The position numbers and the translations under genes are program-made. A stretch of DNA of 64,000 nt from positions 9,534,338 through 9,598,337 of the forward strand of contig CM053261.1 in assembly GCA_028583405.1 (NCBI GenBank). Reading direction: 5' to 3'. The DNA is from Pogonophryne albipinna. Taxonomy: Eukaryota; Chordata; Actinopteri; Perciformes; Artedidraconidae. Shown here in pieces: positions 1 through 14,770 of the stretch (position 1 is its first letter; each line of letters opens with the position of its first letter). The notes below the pieces were generated by a model that had not been told where the DNA came from, searched no databases, and saw only the letters and a list, made by a program, of their open reading frames with translations.

Positions 1-125
1 ACAAATCAAAGAATTATTCATTTTATTTTATACCCGTCTTGTTCTATTTTCGCGTTTTGTAACGTCTATCCTCTTTGATCTTAACTAACTTTGTATTAGT
101 TTTATTTAAATGTCCTATTATAATT

Positions 126-595
126 GGAGGTGGGAGAAGTACTCAGATCTTGTACTTAAGTAAAAGTACCAGAGTGTAGGAAGGCTGTTACAAGTAAAAG
201 TCCTGCATTCAAAATGTTACCCAAGTAAAAGTATGTATGTATTAGAAACCAAATATACTACCAAAAGCAAAAGTACTCTATATGCGCATGGCCCGTTTTG
301 GAATAGTATATATTATAAGTTTAGATTACCATTATCAAAGCTGGTAATTGTGCAGGGTAGATCGTAAATATTACTTCAGGTGTCAGGTTAAGTATTTTTT
401 AAGTGTTGATTATATTTCACACCATTAATTTAAATCAGCAGGTATTATATAAATGTAGTGGAGTAGAACACTATTTACCTCTGAATTGTAGTGGAGTAGT
501 AGAAAAATTGAAACACTCAAGTAAAGTACAAGTCCCTCAAAATTGTACTTAAGTACAGTACCTGAGTAAATGTACTTAGTAACTTTACACCACTG
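126..595 (+). mobile_element. hAT-like non-autonomous repeat, family A copy 1
   Basis: This is the best-preserved copy of a short repeat seen at least six times in the window. It opens with a decayed GGAGGTGGGAGAAGTACTCA and ends in TTACACCACTG, which would pair with a CAGTGGTG-type start. It is full of ACTTAAGTAAAAGT and TGTACTTAAGTACAGTA words and carries two TAGTGGAGTAG motifs near its right end. No coding capacity is visible. The terminal bases resemble hAT elements, but I see no clear 8-bp duplication, so the superfamily is an inference. Confidence 0.6.
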
Positions 596-1618
596 CTTAT
601 AATGTGTTTATTTTGCACTTTGTGTCTATGCTTTTGATGTTTTAAGTAAAGTTATTTCAGTTAACTCGTTGCCAACTGTGCTGCTGTATATAAATAAACT
701 TTCCCTGCCTGCACGAATATCACACACGTCATTTTTGATTTTGAAACGTTCTCTCTGTGTTGGTGCTTGAATAAATTATCACATCTAATAATATAAAAAG
801 GTAAAGCAAGACAACAGAGATTTTCAAAGACGAAATAACACGTACTTACTCTTGGAAATGGAAAACTTGAACTCATAAGCAATGAAACATACTTTTAAAT
901 TATTCAATACACTCAGAAGACCTTCTGCAACAGCCTTACTTTGTATGACCAGTTGCTAATGTTAGCAAACTTGAGGTATTGCTGTATATCTATTATTGCT
1001 GTGCCCTAATGTTACAACTGCGCTCTAACATGAATTGTTGCCACAGTGGCCGCTGTTCAGCAATAGTCCAGCTTTAAAAGGATAACAGTGGCCGTATTCA
1101 TACATCATTGTTAACCACGGAAAGACCAAAACCAACAATGTATTTGAGGTTGAGTATGCTTGAAATAATTAGTTCATACAACCTGTTGTCCAAGTATGTT
1201 TAAGTGTTTACATTTCATCTGATTGGCCGCACTTGAAGGTTGGGCGAAAGTCCTGCCGTCATAACCTCCTTCACTATGACTCTGTAGAGAAAGGTCTCTG
1301 TGCCTCTAAGGGTCTTTGTCGTCAATGAATCATATAAATTGGGATGATTGCAAATAGTTTGGGACTTTTCCGGACGTGTAGCAGTTGGTAGTGGACTTGA
1401 GGTAGTTGTGCGAATGATCAGAAGATAAAATCAGACTTTCCCTTTTGAAAACTAATGGAGGCTCATCAACAATGGAGATCTATGGCATAGAAAAAAAAAG
1501 ATGTCAGGGTTTGATGGACACACAATTCTTAATTCATAGTAAACATTTATGCTGAGGTATTTGTTCTGTACATTAAGCATATCTGAAGAAATAGTATGTT
1601 GTTTAGAAACTATACAAC
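596..1618. other. Intergenic, no feature recognised
   Basis: AT-rich single-copy-looking sequence between the first repeat and the Tc1 element. Only short spurious reading frames are present, and no splice-bounded exon, RNA gene or repeat was recognised. Confidence 0.5.
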
Positions 1619-1935
1619 TACAGTGGGGCAAAAAAGTATTTAGTCAGCCACCAATTGTGCAAGTTCTCCCACTTAAAAAGATGAGAGAGGCCTGTAATTT
1701 TCATCCTAGGTACACTTCAACTATGAGAGACAGAATGGGGGGAAAGAATCCAGGAAATCACATTGTAGGATTTGTAATGAATTAATTGGTAAATTCCTCA
1801 GTAAAATAAGTATTTGGTCACCTACAAACAAACAAGATTTCTGGCTCTCACAGACCTGTAACTTCTTCTTTAAGAGCCTCCTCTGTCCTCCACTTGTTAA
1901 CTGTATTAATGGCACCTGTTTGAACTCGTTATCAG

Positions 1936-1943
1936 TATAAAAG
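1936..1943 (+). promoter_or_regulatory. TATA box of the Tc1 transposase
   Basis: TATAAAAG lies 43 bases before the transposase ATG, between the left inverted repeat and the coding region, where Tc1 elements carry their internal promoter. Motif and position only. Confidence 0.5.
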
Positions 1944-1986
1944 ACACCTGTCCACAACCTCAAACAGTCACACTCCAAACTCCACT

Positions 1987-3009
1987 ATGGCCAAGACCAA
2001 AGAACTGTCAAAGGACACCAGAAACAAAATTGTAGACCTGCACCAGGCTGGGACGACTGAATCTGCAATAGGTAAGCAGCTTGGTGTGAAGAAATCAACT
2101 GTGGGAGCAATTATTAGAAAATGGAAGACATACAAGACCACTGATAATCTCCCTCGATCTGGGGCTCCACGCAAGATCTCACCCCGTGGGGTCAAAATGA
2201 TCACAAGAACGGTGAGCAAAAATCCCAGAACCACACGGGGGGACCTAGTCAATGACCTGCAGAGAGCTGGGACCAAAGTAACAAAGGCTACCATCAGTAA
2301 CACACTACGCTGCCAGGGACTCAAATCCTGCAGTGCCAGATATGTCCCCCTGCTTAAGCCAGTACATGTCCAGGCCCGTCTGAAGTTTGCTAGAGAGCAT
2401 TTAGATGATCCAGAAGAGGATTGGGAGAATGTCATATGATCAGATGAAACCAAAATAGAACTTTTTGGTAAAAACTCAACTAGACGTGTTTGGAGGAGAA
2501 AGAATGCTGAGTTGCATCCAAAGAACACCATACCTACTGTGAAACATGGGGGTGGAAACATCATGCTTTGGGGCTGTTTTTCTGCAAAGGGACCAGGACG
2601 ACTGATCCGTGTAAAGGAAAGAATGAATGGGGCCATGTATCGTGAGATTTTGAGTGACAACCTCCTTCCATCAGCAAGGGCATTGAAGATGAAACGTGGC
2701 TGGGTCTTTCAGCATGACAATGATCCCAAACACACCGCCCGGGCAACGAAGGAGTGGCTTCGTAAGAAGCATTTCAAGATCCTGGAGTGGCCTAGCCAGT
2801 CTCCAGATCTCAACCCCATAGAAAATCTTTGGAGGGAGTTGAAAGTCCGTGTTGCCCAGCGACAGCCCCAAAACATCACTGCTCTAGAGGAGATCTGCAT
2901 GGAGGAATGGGCCAAAATACCAGCAACAGTGTGTGAAAACCTTGTGAAGACTTACAGAAAACGTTTGACCTCTGTCATTGCCAACAAAGGGTATATAACA
3001 AAGTATTGA
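1987..3009 (+). pseudogene. Tc1-family DD34E transposase, one premature stop
   Basis: Reading from the ATG at 1987 gives a 340-residue Tc1 transposase in one frame, apart from a TGA at 2437-2439 (codon 151). The first part (1-150) holds the paired-like helix-turn-helix DNA-binding region, with a GAPRKIS AT-hook-like patch at about 59-65. The second part (152-340) holds the catalytic domain. The acidic triad is all present: D153 in SDETK, D244 in QHDNDPKHT and E279 in [11 protein letters not shown], with 34 residues between the last two. Family members normally have tryptophan just before the SDE motif, so the TGA looks like a TGG-to-TGA change. No frameshift is seen. Length equals the usual 340 or so residues. 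The copy cannot make full transposase without readthrough. A second ATG at 2512 lies after D153 and would give only a fragment. Confidence 0.93.
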
Positions 3010-3227
3010 GATGAACTTTTGTTATTGACCAAATACTTATTTTCCACCATAATTTGCAAATAAATTCTTTAAAAATCAGACAATGTGATTTTCTCAATTT
3101 TTTTTTCTCATTTTGTCTCTCATAGTTGAGGTATACCAAGGATGACAAGTACAGGCCTCTCCCTTCTTTTTAAGTGGGAGAACTTGCGCAATTGGTGGCT
3201 GACTAAATACTTTTTTGCCCCACTGTA

Positions 3228-6200
3228 TGTGTACAGAAGCATTTCCTCTGTATGTGTAAAGGGCATTTTAAGAGATTTTTCCTCAGTACTCGCTTTCGTT
3301 TTTAGTAGAACGAAACACTGTTAGCATTTCTCTATTGAATTGGTCTTGAATTAAAAAACGTCTTCTTAAGAACGCTCTTGAAATTACATTTATGTGAAGC
3401 GCTCTTGCTCAACATGAATCTGCACTGTAATAATACATGTGTGAGTAGAAGGACGGGCAGAATGGAAAGCCACCATCAAGGAAAACAAACATGAAAGGAG
3501 ACTCAACTCACAAACACGAGCCTCTCAAATAACCCAGAATAAAGTACAAATTCAAACAACCAGAGTCACCTCTCACCCTACGAACACTAAATCCCACATT
3601 ATTCTTCGCACAAACAAACACCTGCAGAAAAGTACACACTGTATCGGTGTGAACACATAATTGGAGCATTGTTCCAGGTGGGCAGGAGTCACAAGTCGCT
3701 GTGCATGACTATTCATCAGGCTGGATTTCCTACCTGCAGTTATCCGCGGGGTAAGGTGCTGCGACTTTATGTGTGGCAGAGTAAAAAGACAGGTGATGGG
3801 ATCTGGGTAGTTGTGGAGAGTGAAAGCATGACTGCATGGCTCACACTGTGTTGAGTTCAGCCCCTGTCATTGAGATATAATGAGGGAGATCACCTTTCAC
3901 TGTGGGCCATCCTAATGAGGTAATGAATGGGGGTGTGCATTGCACCTTTGCCCTTACCTACTCTATTAATCAGAGTAGGGTCACACACAGCCGCCAGGAC
4001 CCAACCTCCCCCATCTGGCAGCACTAATGGACCAAGCGATGGATTGAAGGTGCTTTTAGTTAAAGAGCTCTGGTTAGTAACCAGGAGAGAGGAGAGAAAA
4101 GAGAGGGATGGCATCCTTTCCCAGGAAGAGAAACCAGAGGAAACACAGAGGAGGAGGAGGCAGCTGACTGGGAGAAGATTCTACACCTCCGAGGTAGTAG
4201 GAGTGAGAAGTGTGTGCGGCCTCGACCTCTGACCTCATCTCAGCCACCTTGAGGAAGGATCAGAAGGGTCAGCTGGCAATCTGGACTGCCCATGGCAGGA
4301 TCAGCCACTGACAGACATGTAGCAAACTGTGAGCGACAGCATCCCTGTGTTACATCTTAAAGTGAGAAATTGCCTGTGTTGCTGCATTGGATGCATTTGT
4401 CAAGAAATAATCACAGAATAAATATTCTGTGTCACATCTGGATTAATGCTAGCTGCTCTGTGAGGATTATTCCATGCATAGAACTGCCTTTTAGCTCAAT
4501 GCTAGAGTCAGGAGGCTCTTATGCTCATAGGGACAATGCTAGAATGTTTTGCAGGTGTAATGTTTATGATTTTTGCGATCTCATTTATCTTGTTAGCATG
4601 CTAACATTCAAACATTACTTAAAAGAAAAGATGCGATTTAAACGAGAAATAAGAGATGTAGCCTCGACGAGAGAATATATGTAAAAATATGTTTTTTTAT
4701 GACTTAAAGAGCACAACAGAAGCTATACAACTAACAAGAGCAAACGGAGAAAGGGTCACTTATCCAAAGATATTTGATCAAAGCTAGAATATTACCTAAA
4801 ATCATCATTTGAAGTTAATTATGACCTTTTGTTTTCATGAAAACTATATCTCAGCTTTCAAATCTTATCATTTGTGTCACTATGTATCAGGCTCTGCCAT
4901 GTTTGACAGCTGATTCATAGTTTAAGTGGCAGTGTAGTCAAAATTCACAGAAATAACAGAAATATTTTAGCATTTGTTTCCATGTGCACGGTGTGTTTTT
5001 GTGCTTTAGCAGTGCACCAACAAACCACAGCAGAGGGGGGTTTCAAACATAATGGAATATAACTTGTTTTTGAATACGTTCTACATTATAATTTTACTGT
5101 ACGAATGTTTATCAAAATCTTCTTAAGTAAACAAAAAAACATCAATGTAATTGGTCTTTACAAACTATGAAAGTGTTTCAAGAACTAGATCTATCCCCTA
5201 CTTTACCTAATAGTTATAAATTATGAAGTTTTATATAACATGTTCTCAAAGCAAAAGTTTTTTTCAAATGGACCGGAAAGTGGAAAGAACACCTTTTGAA
5301 ATCTATCAACAAAAACTCAACAATAACCAATCCCTGACAAAAAACACATTAAATCAGCTATTCAGAGGTTGGTCACTTCAAACGAAGGTCACATTTTCAA
5401 TTCTGTTGCTTTGCAAAGAAAATATAATTGAGAACAAATTCCATTACTTTTCTTCTACTGCAGATTTATATGTTCAAAATGTGTTTGCTTTGCACTGCTT
5501 TAAGTCTCACTGGGCTAAAAGCCAGATGGATTAATGTTGGTTACACGGACAAAATGGTGATTACATAACTCCTCAAATGTAAACAAATATGATATAAATG
5601 ATTTTTATGATCCTAATCAGAAGCAGTTGAATTGTCCTAGCCATTTTGTCCCAGTGCGTATCCCCTCCTGCATTGGTCAGCTGTGTGCAGATGCAGAGGG
5701 AGAATTGAACTGGACTCAGCAGCACGACAAAATGGGAAGGCTGGCCTGAAAAAAAAGGAATGGAGGGGGAGAAGGGAAGGAGGGGGGGTAATCTCGGCTA
5801 TGTATGTGCTCTCAGCATCCCGTCCTCCCCTGGCTAACCGCACCGGCGGCCACTTGAATTAGCAGCAGAGGATTATGGGCAGAGAGCCTCATTAATCTGG
5901 GCAACAAACAGTGGCCAGTGTGAATATTTGCACCCAGAAATTGAAAAGATTAAGTCCTATTTGACAATGACTGGCAGGCTCTGCGCTGCAAGAGGCTACT
6001 GTTAAATATTCATATCCTGGACTCCTTCTCTTCCTCTGTCTGCCTCGTGTGTGTCTGAGTGTGTGTGTGTTGAATAGAAGTAATGTGCAATTGCAAGACA
6101 ATAAGTACGTTTTTTTAGATTTTGGTCAATCAGTATGAGCAATCACGCCTACAAACTGAACATTCTTAAAATGCAAATTGGCAAAAAATAAGCACACAAG

Positions 6201-6239
6201 ACTAAATCTTTTGAATCATCATAGGAAGCTAAGCGTTAT
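3228..6239. other. Intergenic, no gene recognised
   Basis: No coding exon supported. A TTAGCATGCTAACATTC word at about 4592 belongs to a GCTAACA-type teleost repeat (compare 33580-33785). The stretch 5880-6030 is compositionally unique and balanced, and could be conserved non-coding DNA; this was not tested. Short reading frames have no recognisable domain. Confidence 0.45.
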
Positions 6240-6243
6240 TTAA

Positions 6244-6712
6244 AGAGGCCCTGTTATGCTTTTGGGGTTTTCCCTTCCCTGTAGTGTGTTATATAGGTTT
6301 GTGTGCATGTAAATGTTCTGCAAAGGCTAAAATCACAAAGTTCCCTCCAGAGGGAGTTTCTCTCCCACACACTCCCCCCCCCCTGCCTGAAACGCCTCCA
6401 TTGGACTCCTTTGTTTACTTCTGGAACACAATGACATCACTATGTTACACTCGCACTTCTATTGGCTAGTGCTCGAACACTTTGTACGTGAAGGAAGGCA
6501 GGGTGGGGGCATCACCAAAATGATGACCAATCAGAACAGAGCTGGCCAGCTAACCAATCAGAGCAGACTGGGCTGTGGTTTCAGACAGAGGGTGAACAGA
6601 GGTGCTGCAGCACAGGCAGTATGAGAAAAATAAAGAGCTTTTTGAACATTAAAGCATGGAGACATGTCACAGTAGAGACACAAATGAACCTGAACATTTA
6701 AATATGACCCCT
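6244..6712 (+). mobile_element. TTAA-flanked short DNA transposon, family B full copy
   Basis: A 469-bp repeat flanked by TTAA (6240-6243 and 6713-6716), with weak inverted ends AGAGGCCC and AGGGGTCA. TTAA duplication is the mark of piggyBac and Kolobok elements; the purine-rich AGG termini fit Kolobok better (inference). It contains CCCTCCAGAGGGAG, an internal C-run, repeated ACCAATCAGA words, and the near-end word GACATGTCACAGTAGAG. Related copies lie at 14460, 28401 (reverse) and 29560 (reverse). No coding capacity. Confidence 0.7.
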
Positions 6713-6716
6713 TTAA

Positions 6717-8292
<1,576 letters not shown>

Positions 8293-8406
8293 AGAAGGAA
8301 ACATGACTGAGTCAATGCGCATTTGAATGTTCCTTTCACATGAAGCAGCTGTGTGCAAATGTGTGTGCGCACATGCAGAAGGTGATCATGAGGTTGATTT
8401 CTGGTT

Positions 8407-11460
<3,054 letters not shown>

Positions 11461-12023
11461 GGACTTGTACTTTACTTGAGTATTTAATTATTTGCACTTC
11501 TACCCCACTACAATTCATAGGTAAAATTGTGTACTTTCACCTTTAGTTAATTTGCAGATTTTGATTAATGATGTGAAATATATGCGACACTTAAGACTTT
11601 AGTTACACCTGGAGTCAAATTGATGCACCTTTACCAACTTTGATACCATTAAAATGCATACAAAACATGATATATTTTATTCTGAAATGGGCCAATCTGC
11701 ATTATTACATTACATGTTACTTGGTTTTATCCAAAGCGACTTACCGCAATCCCCACGGGAGCAATTTGGGGTGAAGAGTCTTGCCCAGGGACACAACGAC
11801 ATGGTGACTGCAGTGGGGTTTGAACCTGTGACCCCCTGATCCCAACACCTACGGACAACCCACTACGCCACACGCCTCCACTATGAGTACTTGGTACTTT
11901 TTTGATGCCCATACTTTAGTATTTTTAATTCAGTAACATTTCGATTCCAGGACTTTGCTTGTAACAGCGTATTCCTACACTCTTGTAGTTCTTCTTTCAC
12001 TTAGGTACAAGATTCCACCTCTG
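11461..12023 (-). mobile_element. hAT-like repeat family A, reverse copy split by a SINE
   Basis: Matches the repeat at 126-595 in reverse: ACTTGTACTTTACTTGAGTA near the left end, then CACTTCTACCCCACTACA, and on the right CAGGACTTTGCTTGTAACAG and CACTTAGGTACAAG, ending near CCACCTCTG. The match breaks at 11701 and resumes at 11881 because a SINE was inserted inside it. Confidence 0.65.
11701..11880 (-). mobile_element. tRNA-derived SINE, V-SINE-like, nested
   Basis: Read on the minus strand it starts with a tRNA-like head: box A-like GTGGCGTAGTGGGTTG, then box B-like GGTTCAAACCCC. A body follows with GTGTCCCTGGGCAAGA and AAGTCGCTTTGGATAAAA, and it ends in a TGTAATGTAATAAT tail. Teleost SINEs with this body and TGTAA-like tails are mobilised by L2-clade LINEs (established knowledge). 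It lies inside an older hAT-like repeat, which dates it as the younger of the two. Target duplications are not clear. Confidence 0.75.
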
Positions 12024-12830
12024 CCTACTTGGTGTTCCACAGATCTAACCAAATGTAACCAACCCTTAACAAAGTCATTCAGCTGCTTTGTCAACACTGA
12101 CAACAGTTTCTCCATCTTACCTTGGCTCCTCATGGTGTATACCCTGAACACCTGTTCTGCTAGATATCACTTTCTTCTTGACTCAACATCCAAATTTATT
12201 TTCCTTATCAGCTCAGCAGCTTTGTATCTGGTGGTGGGGGGTTTCAGTGAGTAGGTGGGTGGCTGTTATAGATGCTACAAAGACAAGAGAAAAACACAGA
12301 GGCAGAGGAAGGGGGGTGAGAGGTGGTGATAAACAGAGTTGGGTGGGGGGGTGCCTTGCTACGATAAATCAAGATCCAGACTAATCTATTTAGCATGCGC
12401 TCACCATTATCCTGTCAGTGAAACAGCTAATTAATTAACTGATTCCACAATGAAGAGGTTTTGAATGAGCCCATTTAGATAATTACTACAAGGAGCCGAT
12501 CGGGCCAGTCATTTACCACTGTCGCAGGTTCCAGCATTGGCAGCTGCCCCTCACTGTCCACAGCCTCATCGTCACAAATACTCTAATACTCTACACCTTT
12601 AACAACTTTGAGGTTTGCACATCTGAGAAGAGAAAATAAAGCTTATTCTATTGTTTGATCACTGGATGTGGATAAAACCATGCCAACCTCTTATTATAAC
12701 AGTGATGCTCTCTTAAATTAGAGAGCATATGTTGTACTCATAAATGCATCGGTGTATTATAAATATGTTCTTTATACCTTAGATCTTTAACTTATATTGT
12801 TACCTTTTTGGAACATATTTTTAACTATGG
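12024..12830. other. Intergenic, no feature recognised
   Basis: Includes a G-rich patch (12225-12360) that creates spurious glycine/arginine frames. No exon or repeat family was recognised. Confidence 0.45.
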
Positions 12831-12834
12831 TTAA

Positions 12835-13168
12835 AGGTGGGTTATGTCATTTATTTCAGAAACACTTTTTTGTTATATTCCATTGAATGCTCTTAATATC
12901 CCGATAGCAATACATATATGAAATGCTTTGACAATAAATACATCAAAAAATGTCATCTGTAGAAGCCGTGGCGCTGTAAAAAGCACGACCAATCATTCAG
13001 CCTTCCATCTGTGCAGTGTGCACAAACTTATCTCGTGCCCTCATTGGTCATGTGCGCGTTCGTGTGTGTTGGAGGAGGGGCTCTGTAAGGAAGTGGCAGA
13101 TCTCCGGCTGTGTATTTTCAAATTCTAGCGCACTCGAGCTGGTTTCTCCAAAATTACCTACCCCACCT
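12835..13168. mobile_element. TTAA-flanked short DNA transposon, family C, complete
   Basis: A 334-bp element between TTAA at 12831-12834 and TTAA at 13169-13172. Its inverted ends are AGGTGGGTTATGTCATTT on the left and AGGTGGGGTAGGTAATTT on the right (reverse complement), 15 of 18 identical. There is no coding capacity. TTAA duplication plus AGG termini points to a Kolobok- or piggyBac-type non-autonomous element; the superfamily is inferred. Confidence 0.75.
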
Positions 13169-13172
13169 TTAA

Positions 13173-14459
13173 TCTATCCAAATATGCAATTTATTAATAT
13201 TTTATGAAGATCTGATCCTTTGTCAAAAACAGTGTGGACAGTGTGTCTTCAAGATCTGATTTAAGAAATCATCGTTTAGCCCCGTCTGAACATCATCTTA
13301 GAACATCCAACAGCTTTTGTAAATAATGGCATCGCTTTTGCTCTTTTCTTTAGCCAACAGAATAAGGTCAATCTTTTCCAGGAAAATGAAACATGTGTGA
13401 GCTCTAACAGCTTCTAAAGCTGTAAACCTGCCGTGCAAAACTACTCACACCTTTCAGGTAGCAAGGTCAAGACAGCTGAGGGTTCCTCATCAGTCCTTAC
13501 TTCTGTTGGAGCTGCTTATTGCACAGTATCTTGAGTGTTGTCCCTTTAACTTTGAGCTAACTGTGTCATTATCAAGTTAAAATGATGCTTTAAACTACGA
13601 TTCCTACATTTGCACAAACTTGTATTTCATCTAAATAGCTGCTGTCATCACAACCATCAAATATCAATGCAACTCCTGCACAGTACTAAACCTGACACTT
13701 AGGAGCAGCACTGCGGCAGTAAGCTTATACATTTTCATCATTTCCTGTAATGCAGTAAGACAACAAAATCATCACAAGGCCAAATATGAAAACTTGACAT
13801 TATGCGCTATGTAACACTCTTGTTTGTTTGGGGTCTCTATGAACCTTTAACAGAGTTTAAGGAATATAAAGGGAGTTAAATGTGCTTAAATAAATGAAAT
13901 GAATGAATTGGACAGGATGTGATATAGTGGCTAAAGACTAGACAGAAAATATGAGAGAAGAAGATTTACTATAAGCCAGACCTATTAGCGGACGTGATAT
14001 CTGTATTAAAACAGGCTGTGATAAATGATGCTGTTTCTTTGAACTTATTTTGTAGTTTAATAAATTGACAATTGTTCATTTTCACTGCAGATAACAGGGG
14101 AACGCACTGTGCACACACCAAGACGTTTAAGATTAGTGATGAGCAAAGATAATGAGCAAAAACACAAGAGAGGCATAATGACATTTCCTCCTACAAACGA
14201 TGGCTGTGGTAATTATTGGCATCATTGGCTTCAGAGTTAATAAAAGCCTTTTAAATCTTGTTGTAGGTACATTTGATATCATAGCATACTAGTGGCGGGA
14301 ACCTCATGTGGATTGCCTGATTTGAAAATGGAATACAAAGAAATAATTACTTCGACTTGCTGATAATATCTGATCGGGAATTTCAAAATAAAAGCTGATA
14401 CTAAAACTTTTATCCAGTTTAATCACATAGCTTGGAAAGATTTAACAATTCTAGACGCT
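13173..14459. other. Intergenic, no feature recognised
   Basis: AT-rich sequence without recognisable exon, RNA gene or repeat family. Confidence 0.45.
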
Positions 14460-14734
14460 AAAATCCCTGTGTTCACTCCAGAGGGAGTTTCTCTCCCACA
14501 CACCCCCTCCCCTGCCTGCAACGCCTCCATTGGACTGCTTTGTTTACTTCCGTAACATAGTGACACGAATATGCAACACTCACGCTTCAATTGGCTAGCG
14601 CTCCATCTCATTGTACGTGATAGGCTAAGGGGTGGTACATCTTTAAGCGTTTGACCAATCACAACAGAGCCGGCCAGCATGGTTTCTGACAGAGGGTGAA
14701 AAGAGCTTTTTGGAAACATGTCACAGTAGAGGAA
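14460..14734 (+). mobile_element. TTAA short transposon family B, internally deleted copy
   Basis: Shares TCCAGAGGGAGTTTCTCTCC, the CCTCCATTGGACT block, a TTGGCTAGCGCTC block, GACCAATCACAACAGAG and the end word ACATGTCACAGTAGAG with the copy at 6244-6712. It lacks the outer part of the left end and part of the middle. A perfect hairpin (14735-14770) directly follows its right break. Confidence 0.65.
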
Positions 14735-14770
14735 CAAAGTGTTGGACTTTCGTAGAAGTCCAACACTTTG
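14735..14770. repeat. Perfect 15-bp inverted repeat, 6-nt loop
   Basis: CAAAGTGTTGGACTT at 14735-14749 is followed by loop TCGTAG and the exact reverse complement at 14756-14770. It sits at the broken edge of a family B transposon copy. It is not a bacterial terminator in this setting; a replication template-switch is the likeliest origin. Confidence 0.85.

Larger units (their letters stand above)
1621..3225 (+). mobile_element. Tc1/mariner transposon, full length with IR/DR ends
   Basis: A 1605-bp element bounded by TA on both sides (1619-1620 and 3226-3227), the Tc1/mariner target duplication. Its ends are inverted repeats of about 200 bp (1621-1820 and 3026-3225) starting CAGTGGGGCAAAAAAGTATT. 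Each end has an outer word AAGTATTTAGTCA and an inner direct copy AAGTATTTGGTCA. This is the IR/DR layout of fish Tc1 elements with two transposase-binding sites per end. A TATAAAAG box (1936-1943) precedes the transposase start, and an AATAAA (3059-3064) follows it inside the right repeat. The two ends remain very similar and the termini are intact, so the insertion looks fairly recent or transposable in trans. It is inactive on its own because the transposase has a stop codon. Confidence 0.95.

Noticed and set aside
1968..2660. 230-codon minus-strand frame across the Tc1 element
   Set aside because: It is antisense to the transposase, which has the real motifs; the opposite frame is a by-product of transposase codon composition.
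4190..4215. GAGGTAGTAGG, a let-7-like seed
   Set aside because: No complementary arm for a precursor hairpin is present nearby and the match stops after 11 bases, so it is chance.
14735..14770. Rho-independent-like terminator
   Set aside because: The hairpin is perfect but the setting is a vertebrate intergenic region, not a bacterial transcription unit.
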